DNA of 64,000 nucleotides, taken from Medicago truncatula. Its lineage: Eukaryota; Streptophyta; Magnoliopsida; Fabales; Fabaceae. Shown in pieces: positions 10,545 to 21,225 of this stretch (position 1 is the first letter of the stretch; every line of letters begins with the position of its first letter). The stretch lies in contig NC_053044.1 of NCBI RefSeq assembly GCF_003473485.1, positions 24,301,591 through 24,365,590 of the forward strand. Direction: 5' to 3'. Below the pieces are notes generated by a model that worked only from the letters and a program-made list of their open reading frames with translations, was not told where the DNA came from and searched no databases. Both the position numbers and the translations under genes were made by a program.

Positions 10545-13500
10545 TCAATTCACCATTAGATGATCAAAACCTCCTCCACCTTGCAGTGCAGGAACCCGAT
10601 TCCCTCCAACATTGTGAATCAGTTGTTGCAGCCACTTCCTAGTTGTTGGGTCCTCCTGAATAAACAAAACAAAAAATAAGTACTGTAAACAAACTAAAAG
10701 CATGAATGTTTATTCAAAGTGATTGAATGGAAAATTTTCAGCTCTAACATTAAAGATTTGGAGAACATGATGAACTGTTCTAGTTACGACCTTTCTTTTG
10801 GACCTATTGTTAATGATTTCTTCACTCATGCCATTTCACTCAACAAACAACAGACTATTGCATATTTGGTCCAAGTCATAGAGATTCGACAAAATTTTAC
10901 ATTGGATGTCGAGGCCTAATTGATTAAAAATTACTCCCTCTGATTCTATTTGTCACTTATGTAGGGAAAAAATTGTTCTTATTTACTTGTCATTTTCAAA
11001 GTTCAAACATTAATTTTGTTTTGTCAATAATACTCGTAAGTGTTTATTGCAGAGAAAAAACCAGGTGGAATTAGATAATAAATAGTTTAGATATTGTAGG
11101 CAAAAACAAAATATTCAATCAAAAGTAACAATTTATTAGTTTTCTTGGTATGTATAAATAATCGTAAAATCACACCAAAAAAAGAATTGAGGGAGTAGTG
11201 ATCACAAGGAATACTTACACGAAGGCAGCTGCTGAATGTAGCATCCCTTAACATGTCAGGAAGACAGCTTCTTAATGCATCACAAGCCCTGTTTTAACAA
11301 GACCAAGAGTTTGGCATTTGAAACTTGGAAGGGAAGGGCATGAAAGAGGCAATTTCAGCGGAAAGAGAGGAGGGGAAGGAGGAACTCGCATTAAGTTGCA
11401 ATCCTATTAACAAACCTCGGGTTATCTGACAGACGAAGATAGCATCGAATGATATGCTTCAACAGACGAGATGATGGTTGCTCAGCAAGAGCTGCCACCA
11501 TGTTTCCAAGAACTCGACCAACAGCGAAAAAGCGCTCAGCTGTAGTACAAATATAGTCCAAGCCCACATCGTCTAACAGAATCTTTTGAACAATAAACGT
11601 TGCAACCTGTTGCAGCAGAGCCTTCATTAGACTATCATGCTCAATTTTTTTATTATCTCATATACATTAATAGGGAAACCAGACAGTGGCAACATAACAT
11701 AAACAGGTGACTTAAAATCTATAAAACAAAAGATCGAGAGTTTATCCTAATGACCAAAAATTGTATTCAATAATTTATCCTAATGACAGAATAGTATTTG
11801 AAGTTGAACCCGTATAAATACATACAGATGCCATTGCTCAAATAACATATTGATAACATTAAACATCCCCCGCAAAGTTTAAACAATCCCATGACCATAG
11901 CTAGACCCTTGGATTGGGAGCAGCTATCCAAAAGGTAAAACAAGAATATCAAAAGCAGTCTTCTTAAGTGATAGGTTCACAATATCTATTTATCTTGTGC
12001 TATGACTTATGAATGCATAAACTGATTTAGCATGTGTTTGAAAACTAACAAAACCATGGTGAAAAGGCACGGTTGGCGTAAAGCTACACCAACTAGCTTC
12101 TAAATACCACGGTGAGATTGACTTTAAACATGCAGTAGCGGTCACTCACGGCACAAACAAACAAGCACTTATTATACGTATGTCTAACACAGCACTGAAA
12201 TACGAAAATAACTTCACATGCATATATTAATGTTAATCGAACATTGACAGGAAAAATGTGGCTAAGGAGATGGTAATAAAGTCTGATTTGCCAGTGTTTG
12301 CATAAATTTACCCAAGACAGATAATCAAGAATCAGTAAACTCACTGTTTTGGAGAGCTCACTCCCCATCTCCATAGTGCGCAGGCACAGGGGAATTATTT
12401 CAGTCGAAAGCAGAAAACTAATAACCTCAGTATCATCAACCTGGTGAACAGAAAATTCAGACTAAATTGAAAAACACCAACATAGATGATATATTGATAA
12501 AAAAAAAAAAAATTAATAATAATAATATAAAACAAACAAAAAATAGAGGAACACTAGCTTACAAATTCATCCAAACAAGTTGTTGGACTTTCATTCCATT
12601 ATAAAGAGCTGTGTCGAGGATTTTGTGATGAATCTTTTGGACAACTTTTTGTTATTATTTCAAATTAATTTTTGCAGTAAAAATGTAACCGTATGAAATA
12701 TAGGTCATCTCGCAGTTATTTCCACCCAACATCAGAATGAGTAAGGAAGAAGTACCTTCACTAGTGCACCGATGACACCAAGACTAGTAAGCCTCAAGTA
12801 CTCAAAAGGTCTGGATTTGCTTGTTGTGTTCAGGAACGGATACAAATACAGAGGAATGTGCGCTGAAGAAAAAAACAAGTGAAAAGAATCGTTAAAATAA
12901 TACAACATACCTTATGAACTATCTTTAACTAATAAAAACCAATGGATCTTTTGACATTCAAGCAGTCTCCTTATATTCAATATAAAAAGAAAATGTATTA
13001 CACCATCCAATTTCCAAAAGCTTCTGGTTTCACAGTTTTACAAGTGTATAGATATTAGAAGTAAAAAAATTCAAAAGCAACAAGGAAAGGCATGACTATG
13101 CCTACTAAAACGGAGCATCAGATGGGGTAACCTTTAAATAATAGGAGAAAGTTCGAGCAAAGTGGAGACTCCTAAGATGGGTAAGGTAATCGCAAGGGCA
13201 TGCGAGTTGAATTTAAAGTTTATTAGCAACATTCATTTTTACTCAGATGCAATTTGTTAGATGTATGACATTAAGCAGACCATATTATATCCGTCTGCAT
13301 GAGATATGTCAAATATAGATTTAGAATAACCCAGAGCAGGAGAGAATTCGTCATTTGTTCATGCAGTAAATATATCAAAAAGAATGATCAAATTAAAAGG
13401 GTAACATCGATCATTCATGCATAAACCAAAAATGTGGACAATTCAAACCACCCTTCATCCATATGCAGTCTATGATTAATCACATCAACCTGGTGTATAT

Positions 13501-16500
13501 CAAGTCCCTAGTACCTACCATGCTTACCTCAATCCTATAATTTCCATACTATTACTGTATTACTTGGATGGAAACGGCATCGACCAAATCTAGAGAAGCC
13601 AACACCATTTCCCAAAGCATTTCAGCAAAATACAAATGCCAACTTTGATTTTTAAGAACACATTAGTCCAACACCCATCAGAATATTTGAAGCATAGATG
13701 ATAATTAAAAATCAGACAGAAGTTCAAAATTCATCGAATGAATGAAGAAAGTAACATTACCATTCAGGAATAGCATCCTTGTATCAGGGTGAGATGCTAC
13801 ACACTGTAAGAAAACAAGAGAAGAAGAAAAAACTTAGTGCCGTCAATTTTTTATGTTCTTAATGATATGTCTCAAAAGAAAATAACAACACAAAAACGAA
13901 AAAGTATAATATCTATGGCTGGTTCCTTTCCTAATTAATTGATTATCTGAACTTAAGATTTAATAAACTGAAGAAACACTGCAAATCAGTGTCTTCTTTT
14001 CTTTACTCCTATCTTGCGAAGAACGCAGGTGGAATGGTCAAATACAAATAACCTGCCACGCAAAGTATATCCTGTAACAGTCCACACACACATACAGTTC
14101 TAACAAGTGTTATGTTTTTTATGTGTATCCCACCTTGAAATTTTACTATGATATTTCTACTGAAAGCGTGATATAGATTTCCAAATTTCACTGTTTGGTG
14201 ATTTAAAATGAGTATTCATATAATCAAGTTATTCACAAAAAAATAAAAGGATTGAGTTAGACAAACTCATCTAACCTGGAGCAGGGCAAGAGCATTGCAC
14301 ACTCGATTTGATTGTGCTGGAGTGAGGTTGGGAGGAGACAAAACAGGGTATATTGAAACAATTTCCTGAAAGAAAATAAAATATCAAATCCAACTTAGTG
14401 GAGGACAACTGAGAAACCTTGCTAATGGAAACTGAAAGGGAGATATAGAGCAGACTGAGGTGAGAAAATATTAAATTAAAATACATGCGGAGAATCTGAG
14501 AGCAGTTTACAGCGTATGCTGATACTATAGTATTTTAAAGCTAACCAATTTTTAGATTTACAGTTTTAAAACAATCGAAGTTAAATCACAACAATGCGTA
14601 GTTTTGACTAATTATCAAATTTCAAAGTTGGTCTAGTCAAGGAAAAATAGTTGGAACCAAGTATAACAACAGGTTACCATAACAAAGAAATAGGGGGAGA
14701 AGAGAAAAATGTGAATACCACAATATATTCAAAACTAAGTAAATATTTATGTTGTCAATGGCAGATAGTAGAGCATAGCTGTGGACCTCCAAAAATGCTA
14801 TCGCGGTATCATGAGAAAGGGCATCATCGGTACTGCCACATTAAAGTTTGGCAAGACAAAACAAGAAATTTATACCATAGTATGATACACATATAAAAGC
14901 TCAGAAATCTATACCATAGTATATTACACATTCAAAACTAATAATCAAAGTTCAGTTTTACCAATATTCAAACCCAACATAAAGCATAGTTTTAGGATGA
15001 AATGACCAAAGAGTTTCAAAAGAAACAAAAGGGAACACCGGAGCATCTATAAATTGAGGGCACGTTTGGAATTTTACAGGAGCTTCACTGTAGAGGCCAC
15101 GATATTTTGCTGCTACTCAAAAATGAAAATCAACAGGGCAGGGTTTCGCGTAGTGACTAGGGGCTTCTATTGACTACAGATTCATATGAAAGGTTATAGC
15201 AAAATAAGCTAAACAATACAGATAGGAAAAAAGTGACACAGCATACCTGCAGTAGTGCTGCAATAGTACCAAATGAATTCCATAGCAATGGGGCGAGATC
15301 TTGAAATTGCTCCCTCTTCTACAATACACAAAACAAAAATGAGATACCCATATGAGTGCAGTAGCAATCCAAACAAACAGAAACCAAGTCAAATCATCGT
15401 GATATAATTCAATAAATGTCTAAACAATTTTTAGCACAAATCTAAAATTTAATTAGTTAATCAGCATCAATCCATTAACAAATAATGATTACATCTCCCA
15501 TGTAACCCCAAATTCAACATAAGAAATAATGCACAAACCAAAGCCATTGAAACAGATTCTCACTCCAATGGGAATACTCATGCAAAATTGATCATACCTC
15601 TTTCTACTTTTCTCTCAGGTAAAAATTGTAACAACAAACAAGGAAAACTGAGATTCGAAAAACACGCAAAACAGAAAAACATTAAAAAAGTCAAATTTGT
15701 CCAACACGACAGCAAACTCATAACAAGAACACATAGACATAATATCAATATCATATCTTCAAAATTAACTAACATTTGAAGGCCAGATCGAAGTTCCAAA
15801 CCATCTCTGCAACAACAAATTAATTATATGAAAACCTAACCGCGCATTAACAAAAAAAATAAGTAAATACAATCCAGTAAATGTGATTGAGAGGGTAAGT
15901 AAAAGGTTGTGGGGACATCTGATGTGTTGAGATGCGGGTTCGAACCCGCAATACCTCTTCACCGCACTTTGTTTTCGATCCAAATTTGTTGAAACTCTAA
16001 TCTGGTATTCTAAAATAAAGGGGAAACGATAACCTTGCAGAGCTCACGAAGTGCATTTTCAATGTCGTCAGGGTTTCTAAGTTTACAAATGAGTTGTTCC
16101 GCAGCAGAAGGCATCGTGCCATCTTTGGTGGTGGCTGAACCCTGGGCAGTGGCACCCTGAGTAGTCAGCATGTCACTTTTGTGGACAGTTGATATTTTCT
16201 GTTTCGGTTTCTTCTCACTTGATTTATCATTTATCTCATCGTTTTAAACACAACAAGGCAATTTAATGTAACATCACGATGTCAATTTTACTGTCGTGTT
16301 TTGTAACAACGGTTATATTTTTATCAGTTTGATCTATTTTCCTTTAAGAAGGTTTGCCGACTTTGACAATCCAGATCACGTTCAAGATCACAAAAGTACA
16401 CACAATAAAGGGGTAAAAAACCGCAAAACTGGTAATTGTGCATGGAACTACACGCATTTTAACGCGCCCCCCACACGCAAGCTGAACATCTTTAGTTTTG

Positions 16501-17784
16501 TTACATATCCGACTGGATATTTGTATTTTTCTTTAAGAAGGTTTACCGATTTTGACAATCCAGATCACGTTAAAAATCACAAAAGTACGCACAATAAAGG
16601 GGCAAAAACCGTAAATGTGTGTAGCACTCCACACATTTTAACGCGCCCCCCACGCGCAAGCCGAACATTTGTAGTTTTCTTACATACTAGACTGGATATT
16701 TGTATTTTTTAAACTGACACCCTTTGAAAATCTGTAACGCACGCTCTCACACTCGAGAATGAACAGCTCTAGTATATCTGCTGTCAATTTTCAATTTTTG
16801 AGTGTAAATACATAAAAAAATAAAAAAATGTGAATCAGCATTAAAACAAACAATAACTAAATTTACATCTCCCATGCAACCCTAATTTCAACAAAAGGAA
16901 TCAATCAATCAATGATCCACACGTCAAATTCCATTGAAACCAATTCTCACTCCCACAAAATTGATCACACTATAAATCTACACGCAATTCAAAAATTATA
17001 ACAGCAATTGACTAATAAAATAAAAACCAGAACAAATTTTCAACACATAACGTAATTAAACAGTGTAAAATTATCATAACAACACATATCATCAACACTT
17101 CTGATGAAATGCATCTCTAGCGTCCGACACTAACACATAATATTACATTCAATTATGTCATTTTCTCAAATTATTACGAGTGTCAACATGTCATGTCATG
17201 TAATGTCCAGTGTACATTTCTGTGTTTCAAAGATCCCAACAATTAACTAACAAAACCCTAATCATAAACAGTGTAACTTAACAAAACAATCAACTAAAAA
17301 AGGAAAACCAGACCAACCTTTCAACACATAACAACACAAATAAACAGTGTACCATTCTCATATCTCAACACTTCTGATCGAAAGCGTGTTTGGTGTCTGA
17401 CATGTGTCAATGTCAGACACCCGACGAAACACATGTAATTACATTAAATCATGTCATTTTCTCAAATTGTACCAGCTTCTTAGTGTCAGTGCTTCATAGA
17501 TCTAAATAATTAACTAAAATAATCCTAATCATAATCCATAACCCTAATCACTTATTTAAAAAATTAAATGGAGAAATTTGAAATTGTTTTGAAGAAAAAG
17601 GCGAAAGAGAAAATGGCTACGATGATGATGAAGATGAAGATACCTTGGAGAGTTCGAGAAGAGCGTTTTCACGGAGTTCGGGATTGCTGAGTTCGAGAAC
17701 GAGTTGTTCAGAAGAAGCCATCGAGGACGAGTTGGAAGAAGCGGGAGAAGGAGGAATAGAACCGAATGAAGAGTTGTTGTTCAT
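10545..17784 (-). CDS. CNOT9: CNOT9/RCD1 homologue, CCR4-NOT complex subunit (306 aa, 9 exons)
   Basis: This encodes the armadillo-repeat subunit of the CCR4-NOT deadenylase, which shortens mRNA poly(A) tails in the cytoplasm and links the complex to RNA-binding partners. Exons on the minus strand: 17784-17644, 15318-15247, 14365-14276, 13803-13761, 12862-12756, 12440-12345, 11606-11416, 11288-11219, 10655-10545. All phases close, giving 921 nt including TGA. The protein runs MNNNSSFG, a Ser-rich lead, [75 protein letters not shown], then NNVGGNR-type and GGGFDH ends. Length and order match plant RCD1-like proteins. A TTG at 17806 lies in frame, but the first ATG is 17784. A second possible first exon lies at 16171-16034. 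Confidence 0.93.
10934..11195. mobile_element. Stowaway-type MITE in CNOT9 intron 8
   Basis: It begins CTCCCTCTGATTCTATTTG and ends with an inverse-like AATTGAGGGAG, with TA on both outer sides (10932-10933, 11196-11197). TA target sites and CTCCCTC ends are Stowaway/Tc1-Mariner traits. It ends 23 bp from the exon-8 splice donor. Confidence 0.75.
16034..16171 (-). CDS. Alternative or relic first exon (1B) of CNOT9
   Basis: ATG at 16171 opens 46 codons ([12 protein letters not shown]..., [24 protein letters not shown]) ending at a GT donor in the same phase as exon 1A. It could therefore splice directly to exon 2 (15318) and yield a 305-residue protein. Its last 23 residues align with exon 1A ([20 protein letters not shown]) at roughly half the positions. 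Surrounding intron sequence is also duplicated (15463-15640 against 16832-17000), so exon 1B arose by a local tandem duplication. The frame continues upstream of the ATG with a Lys/Ser-rich stretch to a TAA. No TATA box is obvious. It may be an alternative promoter product or a decayed copy. Confidence 0.6.
16342..16712. repeat. Two-copy 189-bp GC-richer tandem repeat
   Basis: The string ctttaagaaggttt starts at 16342 and 16531; each unit includes gacaatccagatcacgtt and ttttaacgcgccccccac. It sits just upstream (minus-strand sense) of exon 1B. Its GC content and CpG strings differ sharply from the AT-rich surroundings. The plus strand stays open through both copies because 189 is a multiple of three, but there is no ATG. 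Confidence 0.8.
17100..17480. repeat. Diverged direct repeat with GTGTC/GACAC-rich core in CNOT9 intron 1
   Basis: Two related blocks, about 17095-17230 and 17350-17490, share aacacttctgatsgaaa..., attacattmaatyatgtcat and tttctcaaattrt. The second has gtgtctgacatgtgtcaatg. Similar GTGTC/GACAC strings occur at about 42355, 55445 and 55785. Confidence 0.5.
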
Positions 17785-17847
17785 AGAAGAGGACACAGAT
17801 TGGGGCAACTTTTACATGTGGCTACTCATATTTTTTTTTTTTTGTGT

Positions 17848-17856
17848 CTTTTTATA
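17848..17856 (-). promoter_or_regulatory. TATA box of CNOT9 (exon 1A promoter)
   Basis: Minus-strand TATAAAAAG lies 64-72 bp before the ATG at 17784, with a short leader rich in A and C. Confidence 0.55.
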
Positions 17857-18729
17857 CTAGTGTGAATGAATTCATTTTCATTTTCATTTTTATTTTATTA
17901 CTATTTATAAAATTATTTATATCATATTACAACAAAAAAAAGATATATTATTTCCATAAAATAAATTATGATTTGGGTCTATCATGTCAATGAAAAATTA
18001 ATTGGGTCAACAATTATTTTGTTCAATGAATATGCGATTTTTTTTTTTTAAGGGAATGAATATGGGAAAGTTGTTGACAATATTTCCTTTGTATTTTATT
18101 ATTTATTACACTGAAAAATAAAAATTACCAAAAATAAAAAAAAAATCTTTGAAACATTGATGTTTTTTTTATTAAATTATTTATTGTTTAATATTTTCTC
18201 TTCTTTTAATTTATTTTGCTTAATGATTTGTCAAAAAAAATATTATATTGTTGAATGAATGTGATAAAGTTGTTGTATAGTACTCTTTTCTTTTTGAGAA
18301 AAGTTGGTGTATAGTATTTGATTTGAATATATTAAATTTGAAAATATATTACCAAGTACATTTTTTGTTCGAAATTTTATAGATTATAGTGATGAACGAA
18401 AAATATATTTGCGGATTATACTAATAAGTTAAAGATACATTTGAAAATTAACAATTAAAATTGATAAATTCACATGTAATTTTCTAATTTTTATTCTTTT
18501 GAAGGTTATTGTGACAATGACTTACGTATTTGAAGATTAAAATGATTGTTTACTGTGTTATATTTATTATTAATTTACGCTTTGATATTTTGATAGACAA
18601 TTTTTGCTACTACTTCAAATGGTTAACAAATTAAATTTTTATAATAAGGTGTTGAAACTCGTTACTCATAACATGAACATAATTATTGAGATATATGTTG
18701 AATGCAAAATTTTGAGTCTTGGACATGTT
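17857..18729. other. AT-rich intergenic gap
   Basis: Very AT-rich sequence with long T and A runs upstream of CNOT9. No gene, RNA or paired repeat was seen. Confidence 0.4.
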
Positions 18730-19510
18730 TCCAACCTATACTTGGCGAAGTATTCATAGAGCTTTATAGGTTCTGAATCGTGGATGTGTTTGGAGAGTGA
18801 GAACGGGCAATTTCATCAATATTTGAGAAGATAATTGGCTTCCTTTCCATAATGGCTACAAGGTGTGGTCTCCAAAGCCATCCAATAGTGAACTTTCTCA
18901 AGTGTCTCAACTTCATCATGATCTTGGAGTTGGGAATGCATCGTTGATCAATGCATATTTCTTGCCTTTTAAAGCCATGCAAATACTTTAACTCCAACAT
19001 CAACACATATGGATTCTCAAATTTGGGTCCCTCACAAAAAAATGTATTTTCTCATATGAAAGTGCATATCATTTCATAAGGAAGTGGGAGGAATCTGGTC
19101 TTTCTTAAACTTCCACTCGTAGTGCCAATTATGAGTGTTGGTCAAAGCTTCAGAGCATTCACACCATCCCAAAACATATTCATCTTCCCTGAAGAATTTT
19201 TCATGATAGCCCCCACACCAAAAAGAAGTTGATTTATATAGGAATGATGATCGACCCTTTTTGTTCTTGTTGTGGTAGTGCTGACAAAGATTTGGACCAT
19301 GTCTTTAAAGGGTGCATTTGGAAGAAAAAGGTTTGGTTGCACTCTCCTTTGAGTATTCGATTAAAGGCTTATTCCCTCTCATTCATATCTTGACTTGAAT
19401 AGGTCATTTCTCATTCATCATTAGATATCATCTGATATATTCTTTCTTTATGTTATGGTATTTGGTTTGCTCATAATAAGTCTTGTTTTATTAGCGATTT
19501 CCGGTTTATC
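18730..19510 (+). pseudogene. LINE reverse-transcriptase C-terminal region and zf-RVT domain, decayed
   Basis: Shifting plus-strand frames give the usual order of a plant LINE 3' half: TYTWRSIHRAL, then GCVWRVRTGN, EDNWLPFHNGYKVWSPKP, a long stretch ending NASLINAYFLPFKAMQIL, SYESAYHFIRKWEESG, then DPFCSCCGSADKDLDHVFKG and CIWKKKVWLHSPLS. Stops and frameshifts occur throughout (for example TAG inside the first motif). There is no intact ORF. Confidence 0.75.
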
Positions 19511-20574
19511 TCTGTAACAAAATTTGTTTAGATTCCAACCCTGTATATTGAAAATTCTTTGGTTTTGGATGAATTTTGACCGTACAAAATTGATGATATG
19601 GCGGGCAGTAAACTAAAATTCTCTCAGATTACAAGTTTACAAGGGACAAAAGTACCTTAAATTTTAAAACCAAAGAATCTTCAAATTATAGGGTTAGAAT
19701 CTAAACAAATGTTTTTACAGGAGCAAACCGAAAATCGTTAATATTACAAGAGATAAAGATATATTAACCTTTGATTTTTCATATTCGTATACAAGTTAGT
19801 AATATTAATCATGGTATTTTTATGGAAAAAGAATAATAAATACACCTAATAATTTATACATGATTTATATTTAAAGATTAGACTTTTTTGTTCAAAGGGG
19901 TTTATAATTAGGGAGGGAATTCGGGTCCTCGTAATAAACTATTTCCTTCACATGATTGTCCCTCTGATGTTTGGTCCAAATTATAGATATGGCGCACAGT
20001 TCCTAAACATGTCCACTTGGCTTGGAGAATTTGAATAACAATATTTTCGTTAAGTAATCATTTGATAAATATGTAGGGGCAATCCTTGCCTCACCACCCA
20101 ATTTTATGAGGTTGTGTTAAACTCAACTACATGGTTGTTTAATTTTTGTTGAACCATGTTATCAGGTTTCGCTATCGTATTACTCACCATTTATATCTAT
20201 GCACCAAACCTCAATAATGCTTGGCATGATGGGTATGTTAAAAGTTACGACATGGCATATACAAATATTTATAAGTGAGGGTAATTCTTAAACCAAAAAT
20301 TCTAAAAATAGTTAGAGTAAATTACACTCCGCTTCCCTCAAAGATATTTGAATTACACTTCCCTTAAAATATACAAAATAGACATTAATTGTACTATCAA
20401 TTAAACATGAGAAATATGGAATGAATGCTGATAAAGAATGACAGAGAGGGTATGAAGGTTCTTAGTAAACAAGAAACATGGCATGCTTGACGATAAAACA
20501 ATGGCTTGCTTAGTCATTTAATGTTCATATTTAAAGTTTGTGTTTGAACAATGAATAAACAACAAAGCATACGG
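19511..20574 (+). pseudogene. Intergenic stretch with a possible second LINE zf-RVT fragment
   Basis: Around 19965-20040 the plus strand reads DVWSK, WRTVPKHVHLAWRI across a frame break, resembling the VPxKVxxFAWRL start of the zf-RVT domain; it is poorly kept afterwards. The rest (19510-19960, 20280-20570) is AT-rich and shows no gene. Confidence 0.4.
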
Positions 20575-21225
20575 AAACACTGTCATGGAGTGGAGCCTAA
20601 TGATGCATTTGACAGTGCAATGAACAATATATAAATCAAGGATAATATAGACAATAGTATAGTTTCTTGTATTAATAATAATGGAATCTTTCAAAAAACA
20701 TAAAAAAATAATAAAATGATAGATTAGGTGAGGGGAAGAGCAAACAGCACCGTTGACCAAACCATAGAAGGTGTAAAAAGAATCGTGTTGTGTGATAGTG
20801 TAAAGGTTAAAGTGAAAGCTCAAGTATCCTTCTGTGCAGCTGTTATTGCGAACTTAGCTCAGCTGACAGTGCATCTACTTCTTGAGCTCTTACATAAGGT
20901 ATGCTGTTTTTGCTTTCTGAAAATGTATTGACCATATATCTATGATAAAATTTATTTGTTGCAGTCCAAACAAGGCTCAATCTTATTGCTTAAATTAGAC
21001 AACTTATTCCAACTACAAAGTTGGCCTTTTGTATTTTTCACTAATCTGAGCCTGAGACTAAAATTTGACACTATACCCTGTATTTTTCACATATATTTTG
21101 TACATGACAAGCACTAACATGTTTCTTTGTCATCAAGAAATTAAGTGACCAAACCATATTTACCGTAATGATGGATCTTTGACTAATTTGTGTACACGAT
21201 TCTGTTATCAGGTTGTCTTTATTTG
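20575..21225 (+). promoter_or_regulatory. Upstream region and 5' leader of NBS-LRR copy 1
   Basis: This is homologous to 27779-28652 before copy 2 (shared strings such as ggtgaggggaagagcaa and tggagtggagc). A likely noncoding first exon ends at ...cttacataag|gtatgc (about 20899) and the intron ends at ttatcag (about 21210), shortly before the ATG. The same layout is seen in copy 2 (about 28078 to 28638). No clear TATA box was chosen. Confidence 0.5.

Noticed and set aside
15890..15965. tRNA gene suggested by the B-box gggttcgaacccgc
   Set aside because: No A-box or cloverleaf could be formed; probably a SINE fragment in CNOT9 intron 1.
15765..15983. Possible extra CNOT9 exon at about 15780-15810 (AG acceptor followed by [13 protein letters not shown] codons)
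   Set aside because: No homology to the family, an early stop, and exon 1 already joins exon 2 in phase.
16296..16712. 138-codon plus-strand open frame with internal peptide repeat
   Set aside because: No ATG, and its openness follows from a two-copy repeat whose length is a multiple of three. Treated as repeat DNA.
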